16,832 bases of DNA from an uncultured Oscillospiraceae bacterium (GCA_944385305.1 CALWWS010000010.1:1-16832), one strand, 5' to 3'. Positions 7,737 through 15,118 are shown, numbered from the stretch's first letter. Translations and numbers: made by a program. The notes: generated from the letters alone by a model not told the origin.

Positions 7737-8636
7737 ATGCTTGTGTGCAGAACCGATCTGGCGGTGGAGGCCGCCCAGCTCCTGCGGGAACAGGGGGAGG
7801 CCGCCGGCCGGCTGGAGGGGGTGCAGTCCATCGAGAGCCTGCGGGAGGGCTATGGGGTGACCACTGTGCGCGTGTTGAACGAGCAGGGAGCCCAGGCCCT
7901 GGGCAAGCCCCAGGGCACCTACGTGACTCTGGAGCTGGACGGCCTGCTGCGCCGGGAGGAGGGGGCCTTTCCCCGGGCGGTGCGGGCCCTGGCGGCGGAG
8001 CTCAACGCCCTGCTGCCCCTGCCTCCCCGGGCTCCGGTGCTGGTGGCGGGGCTGGGCAACCGGGCTATCACCCCGGACGCGGTGGGGCCCAAGGCGGCGG
8101 ACAACACCCTGGTGACCCGCCACCTAGTGGAGCAGGCGGCAGAGCACTTCGGCTCCTTCCGCCCGGTGACCGCCCTGGCGGCGGGGGTGCTGGGCACCAC
8201 CGGGATGGAGAGCGGAGAACTTCTGGCCGCTGTGGTGGAGAAAATTCGCCCCGCCTGCGTGCTGGCGGTGGACGCCCTGGCGGCCCGCAGCGCCGCCCGG
8301 CTGTGCCGCACCGTGCAGCTGGCGGACACGGGCATTACCCCCGGCGCCGGTGTGGGCAATAGCCGGAAGGCTCTCAACGCCCAGACGCTGGGGGTGCCGG
8401 TGGTGGCCATTGGGGTGCCCACGGTGGTGGACGCCGCCACCCTGGCCCGGGATCTGCTGGCCGGGTCGGAGAACGGGGAGAGGGAGCCCGCGGCTTTGCA
8501 GGGCGGGGGGCTGATTGTCACTCCCAAGGATATTGACGCCCAGGTGGCCGATATCTCCAAGGTGATTGGCTACGGCATTAACCTGGCCCTCCAGCCGGGA
8601 CTGACGGTAGAGGATGTGGATATGCTGCTCAGTTAG
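7737..8636 (+). CDS. gpr: Germination protease (GPR endopeptidase)
   Basis: Aspartic-type endopeptidase (family A25) that cleaves small acid-soluble spore proteins during germination. It is made as a zymogen in the forespore. The 299 aa carry the autoprocessing-site sequence RTDLAVE at residues 5-11, GLGNRAITPDAVGP (D114) and VLAVDALAARS (D179). The two aspartates sit 65 residues apart, matching the known essential pair of Bacillus megaterium GPR. The propeptide before the TD/LA site would be only 7 residues. ATG 7737 follows GAGGAGGG; the frame upstream has no other start codon, so the short propeptide is real for this start. Divergent from rpsT. Its 3' end overlaps the convergent downstream gene by 4 bp. 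Confidence 0.96.
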   Translation: MLVCRTDLAVEAAQLLREQGEAAGRLEGVQSIESLREGYGVTTVRVLNEQGAQALGKPQGTYVTLELDGLLRREEGAFPRAVRALAAELNALLPLPPRAPVLVAGLGNRAITPDAVGPKAADNTLVTRHLVEQAAEHFGSFRPVTALAAGVLGTTGMESGELLAAVVEKIRPACVLAVDALAARSAARLCRTVQLADTGITPGAGVGNSRKALNAQTLGVPVVAIGVPTVVDAATLARDLLAGSENGEREPAALQGGGLIVTPKDIDAQVADISKVIGYGINLALQPGLTVEDVDMLLS

Positions 8637-9859
8637 CTCCCGGAAGACTCCAGGCCCGTGCAGTCCGCAAAGGCTGCTCCGCCGGAGGTCTGCCAGCCAT
8701 AGGCGTTGATCTGGCCAAAAAAGTTGTCCCGGAAGGCGCAGCTCTGGAAGCGGATGTTCCGGCTGTTGCTGTGGCAGTTGGCCAGAGCGTCCAGGGCGTT
8801 GTTTTCCACCGTGCACCGGTGGATAAGAATGTCCTGGCTCCCCATGGAGCCCAGCAGGTCAAAGCCGGTGCAGCTGCGCACGGTGCAGTCCTCCACGGTG
8901 ACCCGGGCGCTGTTTTCCAGGCTGAAGGCCCCGTAGGTGCAGTTCTCCACCGTGCTGCCGGTGAGGAAAACGTCCGTGCTGTTACGGGTGACCAGGCCGT
9001 AGGCCCCGCTGCCGTCCAGCACGCAGTCTGTGATTGCTACGCCTCGGCAGTCATTGAGCTCCAGGCAGTCCCCGCTGCAGTACCCCGGCGCCACGTCGTG
9101 AACCAGGGTAATCCCCTCCAGCTCCAGCCAGCGGCAGTTTTCAAACTTCAGCACGTCGGAGTAGGCCCAGGGGGTGGCGATGGTTGCCCCCTGGCTGGAG
9201 ATGCGCAGGGCGCACAGGGAGTGGGCCACCAGGTCATAGGCCTCACGGTCGCCGTCGTCCCGGCCGTCCACCCCGGGAATGATATAGAGATAGGGGTTGT
9301 CAATTTCGGAGAGATCCAGATCCCCGAAGGAGTAGCGCCCCGGGGCCAAGATTACCTCAGTGCGGGGGGCAATGGCCTCCAGCAGCTCCTCCAGGCTGTC
9401 CGCCTCCACCCGGGTGCGGGCCGTGGTGAGCTGCACGGCGCCGTCCCACTTCACATCCAGCTCCAGTATCGCCGCCAGGGGCCGCAGGGGGGCGTAGAGC
9501 ACGCCGTCTATCCAGCGGGCCCCGTCCTTTCCCGGCTGCAGGGACAGGGCGCTCTCCCCGCAGGTCACCGTCAGCACGGCCGAGCCGTCCTCCGCCCAGC
9601 AGGTGGAGGCCCCGCCGGGCAGGGGGGAGCTGTCGTCCATCCGAATGGGGACGGGGCCGGCCGCCGTCTGGCAGAACTCCTCCACAGGAACCAGGGTGAC
9701 CCCCTGCTGAGCCAGGGCGGGGTGCTCCAGCTCCAGGGAAAAGCCGTTGAGGTAGAGCTCCGGCTGTGTGCCGCCTCCGGCTGCAGCGGCGGGCAGCAGG
9801 GTGAAAGAGAAGGCCAGGGCCAGGGCGGCCAGGACCCACAGAGGGAGGCGCTTGTACAT
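8633..9859 (-). CDS. Secreted protein with copper-amine-oxidase-N-like domain and right-handed beta-helix
   Basis: A 408-aa exported protein of unknown function. Residues 1-27 form a signal peptide (KR, hydrophobic core, LLPAAAA). Residues about 35-147 resemble the copper amine oxidase N-terminal 'stalk' domain common in Clostridia (LYLNGF, VTLVPVEEF, then DGVLYAPLRPLAAILELDVKWD). Residues about 155-400 form a right-handed parallel beta-helix with pectate-lyase-like coils: the entry SLEELLEAIAPRTEVILAPG is typical, then repeated coils such as LELNDCRGVAITDCVLDGSG and NARVTVEDCTVRSC-like turns. About 16 Cys are present, many at repeating coil positions. Carbohydrate binding or cleavage is possible; I see no catalytic motif. 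ATG 9859-9857 has AAGGAG at 9870-9875, 10 nt upstream. Confidence 0.82.
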   Translation of the reverse strand: MYKRLPLWVLAALALAFSFTLLPAAAAGGGTQPELYLNGFSLELEHPALAQQGVTLVPVEEFCQTAAGPVPIRMDDSSPLPGGASTCWAEDGSAVLTVTCGESALSLQPGKDGARWIDGVLYAPLRPLAAILELDVKWDGAVQLTTARTRVEADSLEELLEAIAPRTEVILAPGRYSFGDLDLSEIDNPYLYIIPGVDGRDDGDREAYDLVAHSLCALRISSQGATIATPWAYSDVLKFENCRWLELEGITLVHDVAPGYCSGDCLELNDCRGVAITDCVLDGSGAYGLVTRNSTDVFLTGSTVENCTYGAFSLENSARVTVEDCTVRSCTGFDLLGSMGSQDILIHRCTVENNALDALANCHSNSRNIRFQSCAFRDNFFGQINAYGWQTSGGAAFADCTGLESSGS

Positions 9860-9891
9860 GGGGGCTCAACTCCTTAAAATTTAGTGAGACA

Positions 9892-9897
9892 AGTATA
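9892..9897 (-). promoter_or_regulatory. Possible -10 box for the beta-helix gene
   Basis: TATACT on the minus strand, about 33 nt before the start codon. No good -35 lies at 16-18 bp (CGATTT at 17), so either an activator is needed or the match is chance. Confidence 0.25.
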
Positions 9898-9958
9898 ACC
9901 CGCCGTTACGGTGCAAATCGCCACAAAGCAGTGACGAAACAGTGAAAAAGAGTAACAC

Positions 9959-9987
9959 TTGACGGGGGCGGGAAAAGGTGATAGAAT
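9959..9987 (+). promoter_or_regulatory. Sigma-A-type promoter of the glyS T-box transcript
   Basis: -35 TTGACG (9959-9964), 17-bp spacer, -10 TAGAAT (9982-9987). The predicted start near 9994 immediately precedes the T-box leader. Confidence 0.7.
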
Positions 9988-9993
9988 ACACCG

Positions 9994-10230
9994 GAAATCA
10001 GCACCGGCCATGACCGGGAGGAGTACGCGCAGGCCCGGACCGCAGAGAGAAGCCGCTTTGGTGTAAGGCTTCCGACGGTCTGCGCGGAAGGCGCCCGTGA
10101 GCCGCGGGGAGGCAATGCCCCGCCGGAGCCCGCCGTTACCGGGTCAGAGCGCGGGGCGCAGGCCGCCCCGAATTCAGGTGGTACCACGGACAATGTTCGC
10201 CCTGAGCCAGGAGGCTCAGGGCGCTTTTGT
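9994..10230 (+). promoter_or_regulatory. Glycine T-box riboswitch leader
   Basis: A tRNA-sensing leader that lets glyS be transcribed when uncharged tRNA-Gly accumulates. Stem I: CGCGCAG (10026-10032) pairs with CTGCGCG (10080-10086). The flanking internal loop has AGTA on its 5' side (10022-10025) and GAA plus the specifier GGC (10090-10092, Gly) on its 3' side. Later hairpins: 10104-10123 and a stem III candidate (10152-10158 with 10164-10170). The T-box core is AGGTGGTACCACG (10176-10188). The antiterminator is visible: TTCAGG (10173-10178) pairs with CCTGAG (10201-10206), enclosing a second helix (10187-10191 with 10195-10199). This excludes the terminator at 10198-10228. The tRNA-end binding bulge is UGGU (10179-10182). 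The leader fills most of the gene-free stretch 9860-10258. Confidence 0.95.
10198..10228 (+). terminator. T-box regulated terminator
   Basis: An 11-bp perfect stem (10198-10208 with 10213-10223), loop AGGA, then C and four T. Its 5' strand is shared with the antiterminator, so the two structures are mutually exclusive. Confidence 0.92.
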
Positions 10231-10258
10231 TACTTCACTTTGAAAAGGAGTGCTTCCC

Positions 10259-11680
10259 TTGAAAAACACGGAAAAGACCATGGAGCAGATTGTCAACCTG
10301 TGCAAGAGCCGGGGCTTTATCTTCTCCGGCAGCGAAATCTACGGTGGGCTGGCCAACACCTGGGACTACGGCCCTCTGGGTGTGGAGCTGAAGAACAATG
10401 TGAAGAAGGCCTGGTGGAAGAAGTTTGTCCAGGAGAACCCCTACAATGTGGGGCTGGACGCCGCCATTCTGATGAACCCCCAGACCTGGGTGGCCTCCGG
10501 CCATCTGGGCGGCTTCTCCGACCCTCTCATGGACTGCAAGGAGTGCAAGGAGCGCTTCCGGGCCGACAAGCTGATTGAGGACTGGTGCGGGGAGAACGGG
10601 GTGGAGCTGTCCAAGCCCATCGACGCCTTCTCCCAGGAGGAGATGCGCGCCTTTGTGGAGGAGCACGCCATCCCCTGCCCCACCTGCGGCAAGCACAACT
10701 TCACCGACATCCGCCAGTTCAACCTGATGTTCAAGACCTTCCAGGGGGTCACCGAGGACGCCAAGAACACGGTCTATCTGCGCCCCGAGACCGCCCAGGG
10801 CATCTTTGTCAACTTCCAGAACATCCAGCGCACCACCCGCAAGAAGCTGCCCTTTGGCGTGTGCCAGGTGGGCAAGAGCTTCCGCAACGAGATTACCCCG
10901 GGCAACTTCACCTTCCGCACCCGGGAGTTTGAGCAGATGGAGCTGGAGTTCTTCTGCCAGCCGGGCAGCGATCTGGAGTGGTTCCAGTACTGGCGCAACT
11001 TCTGCCACCAGTGGCTGCTCTCCCTGGGCATGCGGGATGAGAACCTGCGCCTGCGGGATCACGCCCAGGAGGAGCTGTGCTTCTACTCCAAGGCCACCAC
11101 CGACTTCGAGTTCATGTTCCCTTTCGGCTGGGGCGAGCTGTGGGGCGTGGCGGATCGCACCGACTACGACCTGACCCAGCACCAGAACACCTCCGGCAAG
11201 GACATGACCTACTTCGACCAGGAGAAGAACGAGCACTATATCCCCTACGTCATCGAGCCCTCTCTGGGCGCCGACCGGGTGACCCTGGCCTTCCTGGTGG
11301 ACGCCTACGACGAAGAGGTGGTGGACGCCGAGAAGAACGACGTGCGCACCGTGCTGCGCCTCCACCCCGCCCTGGCCCCCTTTAAGTGCGCCGTGCTCCC
11401 CCTGTCCAAGAAGCTGGGGGAGAAGGCCGCCCAGATCCGGGATGAGCTGGCCTGCGACTTTATGGTGGACTACGACGAGGCGGGCTCTATCGGCAAGCGC
11501 TACCGCCGCCAGGACGAGATCGGCACCCCCTTCTGCATCACCGTGGACTTCCAGACCGTGGGGGACGACAAGACCCCGGCGGACAACTGCGTCACCGTCC
11601 GGGAGCGGGACTCCATGGAGCAGGTGCGCATTCCCGTGGACCAGGTGCGGGAGTATATCGCCCAGCGGGTGAAATTTTAA
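10259..11680 (+). CDS. glyS: Glycyl-tRNA synthetase, single-chain alpha2 (eukaryal/archaeal-like) type
   Basis: Charges tRNA-Gly with glycine. It is 473 aa, the class II homodimeric GlyRS rather than the bacterial GlyQ/GlyS heterotetramer. N-terminal [20 protein letters not shown] (about 22-41), two CxxC pairs (C93/C96, C140/C143) suggesting a zinc-binding insertion, [13 protein letters not shown] (174-186), motif 2 FRNEITPG...[14 protein letters not shown] (208-232), motif 3 [13 protein letters not shown] (331-343) and a C-terminal anticodon-binding domain (about 370-470). I chose TTG 10259, which has AAGGAG (10245-10250) 8 nt upstream. The in-frame GTG at 10250 lies in that site, and the next ATG (10280) has no site. 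Expression is controlled by the glycine T-box upstream. Monocistronic. Confidence 0.97.
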   Translation: MKNTEKTMEQIVNLCKSRGFIFSGSEIYGGLANTWDYGPLGVELKNNVKKAWWKKFVQENPYNVGLDAAILMNPQTWVASGHLGGFSDPLMDCKECKERFRADKLIEDWCGENGVELSKPIDAFSQEEMRAFVEEHAIPCPTCGKHNFTDIRQFNLMFKTFQGVTEDAKNTVYLRPETAQGIFVNFQNIQRTTRKKLPFGVCQVGKSFRNEITPGNFTFRTREFEQMELEFFCQPGSDLEWFQYWRNFCHQWLLSLGMRDENLRLRDHAQEELCFYSKATTDFEFMFPFGWGELWGVADRTDYDLTQHQNTSGKDMTYFDQEKNEHYIPYVIEPSLGADRVTLAFLVDAYDEEVVDAEKNDVRTVLRLHPALAPFKCAVLPLSKKLGEKAAQIRDELACDFMVDYDEAGSIGKRYRRQDEIGTPFCITVDFQTVGDDKTPADNCVTVRERDSMEQVRIPVDQVREYIAQRVKF

Positions 11681-11690
11681 CAACGCGGTC

Positions 11691-11719
11691 CTGAAAAAAT
11701 AGCACAGTCCTTTTTTCAG
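11691..11719 (+). repeat. AT-rich inverted repeat before the glyS terminator
   Basis: CTGAAAAAA (11691-11699) and TTTTTTCAG (11711-11719) are a perfect 9-bp inverted repeat around an 11-nt spacer, just after the glyS stop and 8 nt before the GC-rich terminator. It could be an accessory terminator or a 3'-end processing structure. Confidence 0.5.
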
Positions 11720-11726
11720 AGAGCTC

Positions 11727-11757
11727 AAGCGCGGTGCCGTCGGCACCGCGCTTTTTT
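11727..11757 (+). terminator. Rho-independent terminator after glyS
   Basis: A 12-bp stem (11727-11738 with 11742-11753), 3-nt loop, then a T tract (11752-11757). Confidence 0.93.
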
Positions 11758-11777
11758 ATTTTGCGGCAGAAGGGTGC

Positions 11778-11806
11778 TTGCGGGACAGGCGGGGGGACGG
11801 TATACT
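11778..11806 (+). promoter_or_regulatory. Sigma-A-type promoter of the regulator pair
   Basis: -35 TTGCGG (11778-11783), 17-bp G-rich spacer, -10 TATACT (11801-11806). The predicted start near 11813 leaves a leader of only about 18 nt, mostly ribosome binding site. Confidence 0.55.
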
Positions 11807-11830
11807 GATTCACAAAGGGAGGTGAGGGGT

Positions 11831-13110
11831 ATGACCCAGGAGGAGTGGCTGCGGGATGTGGAGGCCCAGTTTTTTGACGTGATCACCAAGAGCGACGGCC
11901 TGCAGGAGCTTACCGACTACGCCTACACCCTGCTGCAAAACCCCATTATGGTGAGCAATGAGCGGGGGGAGTTTCTGGCCAAGCCCGCCCAGAACCGGCC
12001 CTACGGGGACGCGCTTTGGGAAGAATTTGACCTGAAAGGGTACATTCCCCGGGAAAAGCGCAGCAAAATGAGCACGGTCTACTTTAAAAGCCAGATGCGC
12101 AACGACCGGATTGTGATTCTCGATAAGCACTACATCTCTCACCGGCTGATGGTCTATCAGACGGAGCTTGCCGGACGCTTTCTTCTGCGGGGGCTGCTGC
12201 TGGAGTCCAAGCGCCCCTTTACCAAACTGGATGAGCAGGTGTTTGAGCGTTTTGTGCGGGTGGCGGCCTATCATGTGCAGGACAGTGAGATGGTGCGCAA
12301 CTTTCGGCGGGACACCTTTGAGTACTTTCTCTTTGAGCTCATCCACGACCGGATTGACAGCGCCGCCAACGAGGCGGAAATTGCCGGCTACATGGACCTG
12401 GAGGAGGGGTGGGAGCTCTCCCTGCTGGCCGCCAAGGTGGTGGAGAGCAGTGCGGTACCCATCGGTCTGGCAGAGGCCCGGGCAGGCCTGGAGGAGATCT
12501 TCCCAACAGCATTTCTGTGATTGACGGGGAGCTGCTCCTCCTCTTCCTGCGCAAGGGCCACTGGGGGGTGGAGAATCTCCGTCGTGCCCAGCGCTTTTTG
12601 CGGAAGAACAACCTGTGCGGCTGTATCAGCCGCCCCTTTGCCAATATGAAGGATATTGCCCCCTATTACAGGCAGAACGCCCAGGCCCTGGATCTGGCCC
12701 TGCGGCTGGACGCGGGGGCATCCCTGCACTTCTTCAGCGACCTCTTTTCGGCCTATATGCTGCGCCAGCTGCCCCCCGAGGGGCTGAATTTCCTGTGCTA
12801 TCCGCCGCTTTTCGCTCTGCTGGAGCGGGATAAGCAGCAGGGGAGCTGCCTGGTGCAGTCCCTGTACGCCTACGCCCTGTGCTTTGGCAGCTGTGCCCGG
12901 GCCGCCCGGCTGCTGGGCCTTCACTACAATTCCATGAAAAGCCGCCTGGAGCAGGTGCGGCGGGAGCTGGGTCCCCACCTGGAGGAGCTGCTGCCCGCGG
13001 TGTACCTGTCGGTGAAGGCCCTGCTGCTTACCCAGGGGGAGAGCGTGGCGGATTGCCGGGGGCTGGAGGCCCGGCTGGGCAGCCGGGGAGAGGGGGTGGA
13101 TCTGTCGTGA
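11831..13110 (+). pseudogene. PucR/CdaR-family transcriptional regulator, interrupted by a 1-nt frameshift
   Basis: Activator-type regulator of the PucR/CdaR group, which usually controls nearby catabolic genes. As given, the first frame stops at 12520 (230 codons, N-terminal sensor region with LLQNPIMVSNERGEFLA). The rest, in another frame to 13110, contains SVIDGELLLLFLRKG and the C-terminal PucR-type HTH (YAYALCFGSCARAARLLGLHYNSMKSRLEQVRREL). The span is 1280 nt, one short of a multiple of three. Adding one C to CCC (12502-12504) would restore a continuous protein of about 426 aa reading EEIFPNSISVIDGE, a normal length. It is either a recent pseudogene or a sequence error; no -1 slippery heptamer is present. 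ATG 11831 has GGAGG (11818-11822) 8 nt upstream. Followed by a paralogue with overlapping start. Confidence 0.82.
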
Positions 13111-14282
13111 ATGGCGCTGAGCGGGTCATTGCGGGGAAAAGCCGGTTTCTCCGGGCGGTATTGGAGGGGAGCAGCCTGGAGGAGCTCATCCGGGTGGGGG
13201 AACAGGTGCTGGAAAACCCCATTATGCTGGGTACTCCCAACCACTTCATCTGGTATGTCAGCCCTGACATGCCTCCCAACCACGCTGTGCCCCACCAGTC
13301 GGGGCCGGTGGGGGAGGGAGAGTACATGCAGGCCTATTTTCAGTTCTCCAAGGCCCTGCAGGATCAGCCCTACTGCGTGTTGAAAGGTCGGCTGGAGGTG
13401 GGGTTCTGCGCCCTGCGCTACCGGGGCCGCCTGCGGGGCTATTCCGCCCTGGTGGGGCGCCGGGCGATTCGGGAGGGGGACTTTGAGCTCCACCAGGCCT
13501 TCTGCGCCATTCTGGTGCAGGAGCTGGAGAAGCGGGGTTCCATGGAAAAGGTGCTCCAGCTCTCCCGGGAGGAGGCGCTGCTTTTCCACCTGCTGGAGGA
13601 GCCGGGCTACCACTTTGACGCCCAGCGGCTGGAGGGGGCGCTGCCCCTGGAGAGAGGGTATATGGAGCTGGTGGCGGTGCGCTACCGGGCCAAGCCGGAC
13701 AGCGATACTCCCAGCCTGACCATGATGGAGCAGCTGCGCCAGGTGCTGGGGTGCAGGCTGTGTTTTGGCTACGAAAACATGGCTGTGGCCCTCACCCGGC
13801 GGGACGCGGCCTTGGACAGCCGCCAGACCCTCACCGCCCTGCTGGAGCGCTACGATCTGCTGGCCGGGGTGAGCTATCCCTTTTCCAAGGTGCAGCGGCT
13901 GCGCCAGTGCTATGACCAGGCCTGCGCCGCCATTGTCTACGGCCTGCGGACCGGCGCAGGGCGGGTAACACGGTTTTCCGACTGCGTGTTTTATCACGTG
14001 GCCCAGGATCGCCTGACCCAGGAGGAGGCGGGAGACCTGTGCCGTTCTGACATCCGGCGTCTGGCCCGGTATGACGAGAGGAATCATACCGATCTCCTGG
14101 ATACCCTGCGCGCTTATCTGGAGTTGGGCTGCAACATCCGCAAGACGGCGGCGGCCCTTGGCATTCATAGGAACAGCGCCCTGGCGCGAATTGAGCGCAT
14201 TCGGGAGATTGCCGGGGGAGACGGGGTGTTCAGCTATGATGGATACTTCAGCCTGATCATTTTGGAGGCGGCAAGAAATTAG
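13107..14282 (+). CDS. PucR/CdaR-family transcriptional regulator
   Basis: A 391-aa regulator, intact and paralogous to the upstream one (both have LEELxxxxxxxLxNPIM near the N-terminus). Order: N-terminal sensor-like region (about 1-140), a central domain of the CdaR type (CRLCFGYENMAVALTRRD, LLAGVSYPFSKVQRLRQCYDQA), and the C-terminal PucR HTH (LLDTLRAYLELGCNIRKTAA, then LGIHRNSALARIERIREI) at about 330-375. The start GTG 13107 overlaps the previous stop as GTGA, with a purine-rich site (GAGAGGGGGTGG) upstream, so its translation is probably coupled to the first regulator. PucR proteins often sense a catabolic substrate and activate neighbouring genes; the SnoaL-like/transporter operon just downstream is the obvious candidate target. 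The effector is unknown. Confidence 0.88.
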   Translation: MNGAERVIAGKSRFLRAVLEGSSLEELIRVGEQVLENPIMLGTPNHFIWYVSPDMPPNHAVPHQSGPVGEGEYMQAYFQFSKALQDQPYCVLKGRLEVGFCALRYRGRLRGYSALVGRRAIREGDFELHQAFCAILVQELEKRGSMEKVLQLSREEALLFHLLEEPGYHFDAQRLEGALPLERGYMELVAVRYRAKPDSDTPSLTMMEQLRQVLGCRLCFGYENMAVALTRRDAALDSRQTLTALLERYDLLAGVSYPFSKVQRLRQCYDQACAAIVYGLRTGAGRVTRFSDCVFYHVAQDRLTQEEAGDLCRSDIRRLARYDERNHTDLLDTLRAYLELGCNIRKTAAALGIHRNSALARIERIREIAGGDGVFSYDGYFSLIILEAARN

Positions 14283-14287
14283 CTGCA

Positions 14288-14325
14288 ACAGGGGACGGGG
14301 AGGCAATTGCTTCCCCGTCCCCTGT
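14288..14325 (+). terminator. Long hairpin after the regulator pair (terminator without a T tract)
   Basis: A perfect 14-bp GC-rich stem (14288-14301 with 14312-14325) whose interior GCAATTGC is itself palindromic, so nearly all of it pairs. It starts 6 nt after the stop. It lacks a run of T (GCTTAAATC follows), so termination may be partial, or it may protect the transcript end. Confidence 0.55.
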
Positions 14326-14367
14326 GCTTAAATCATAAAAACATAGGAAAATAGAATTTTTCGCCTA

Positions 14368-14397
14368 TTGAGAGGGGACAAACTGCCGTGATAGAAT
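14368..14397 (+). promoter_or_regulatory. Candidate promoter of the SnoaL-like/transporter operon
   Basis: -35 TTGAGA (14368-14373), 18-bp spacer, -10 TAGAAT (14392-14397). The predicted start near 14404 gives a leader of about 80 nt holding a dyad (14413-14437) and a small hairpin (GCTGCG/CGCAGC, 14434-14454). Confidence 0.5.
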
Positions 14398-14412
14398 CCC
14401 TTGCATGAAGGA

Positions 14413-14437
14413 CAGCTGTACCAAATGTACGAAGCTG
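14413..14437 (+). promoter_or_regulatory. Imperfect dyad: candidate regulator site in the leader
   Basis: CAGCT-GTAC-CAAAT-GTAC-GA-AGCTG: outer arms CAGCT/AGCTG and inner arms GTAC/GTAC around a 5-nt centre, about 15-40 nt after the -10 box. It may be a binding site for one of the two adjacent PucR regulators. The symmetry is visible; the function is inferred. Confidence 0.3.
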
Positions 14438-14482
14438 CGTCCGGCCGGCGCAGCGCCTTGCTGAGTGACAGGAGGAATTGGT

Positions 14483-15079
14483 ATGGATCAGAAATTTCAG
14501 GATATTATGGAGATCCGGGATCAGATTGAGCGCTGGGTAGTCTACCGGGACGCCTTCCTGTGGGATAAATTCCGCACGGTATGGCACTCCGACGGCGTGA
14601 TGAAAGCCACATGGACCGAGGGATCCTATGAGGACTTTATTGAGATGACCAAGGAGGGCCTGAAGCACGGGCTGAACATCATGCATATCCTGGGCGGCAG
14701 CGCCATCGAGGTAAACGGAACCCGGGGTCACGCCATGACCAAGATGATTATTCTCCAGCGGGCCATGCTGGACGGCGTGCTGTGCGATGTATCCAGCTAT
14801 GCCCGGCAGTTTGACCTGTGGGAAAAGCGGGACGGCAAGTGGGGGCTGGTCTACCGGGAGACGGTGGCCGACAAGGACCGCGTGGATCCGGTGAATCCCG
14901 CGGAAACCGTGCATCTGGATCAGGAGCTGCTCCATGCCTTCCCGGTAGAGTACTGCCATCTGGCCTACCTGCAGACCAAAATTGGTTACAACGTCAACAA
15001 GGACTGTCCCCGCCTGAGCGGCGGCCCCGCCATGGAGGCCCTGTATAAGAAGGCCGAGGATTGGCTGAGCGGAAAATAA
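14483..15079 (+). CDS. SnoaL-like (NTF2-fold) domain protein
   Basis: A 198-aa cytoplasmic protein resembling the SnoaL_4/NTF2-like group, whose members include dehydratases, isomerases and small dioxygenase-associated subunits acting on cyclic or aromatic compounds. Pattern: an N-terminal helix, then WVVYRDAFLWDKFRTVWHSDGV (Tyr21, Asp23, Asp28), TWTEGSYEDFIEM, NIMHILGGSAIEVNG with H68, and strands VLCDVSSYARQFDLWEKRDGKWGLVYRET with the typical KRDGKW turn. A pocket with Tyr/Asp/His is consistent with a lyase or isomerase, but the reaction is not known. ATG 14483 has AGGAGG (14470-14475) 7 nt upstream. It starts the operon with the transporter 39 nt downstream; the joint context suggests it processes or binds what the transporter imports. 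Confidence 0.75.
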   Translation: MDQKFQDIMEIRDQIERWVVYRDAFLWDKFRTVWHSDGVMKATWTEGSYEDFIEMTKEGLKHGLNIMHILGGSAIEVNGTRGHAMTKMIILQRAMLDGVLCDVSSYARQFDLWEKRDGKWGLVYRETVADKDRVDPVNPAETVHLDQELLHAFPVEYCHLAYLQTKIGYNVNKDCPRLSGGPAMEALYKKAEDWLSGK

Positions 15080-15118
15080 GTGTGTGGGCAAGTACCGCAG
15101 AAAGGAGAGGAATTTCAC

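Noticed and set aside
9906..10193. Minus-strand open frame of 95 codons over the T-box leader
   Set aside because: The region is fully explained by the structured T-box RNA and its promoter on the plus strand.
10235..11746. Long minus-strand open frame opposite glyS (503 codons)
   Set aside because: Shadow of the glyS coding frame with low-complexity Leu/Val/Gly/His content; the opposite strand encodes a clear synthetase.
12497..12507. Programmed -1 frameshifting in the first PucR regulator
   Set aside because: The site ATC TTC CCA ACA is not an X XXY YYZ heptamer and I saw no downstream stimulatory hairpin; a lost base is simpler.
12924..14306. Long minus-strand open frame opposite the second PucR regulator
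   Set aside because: Shadow frame; the plus strand has the HTH and the GTGA coupling to the previous gene.
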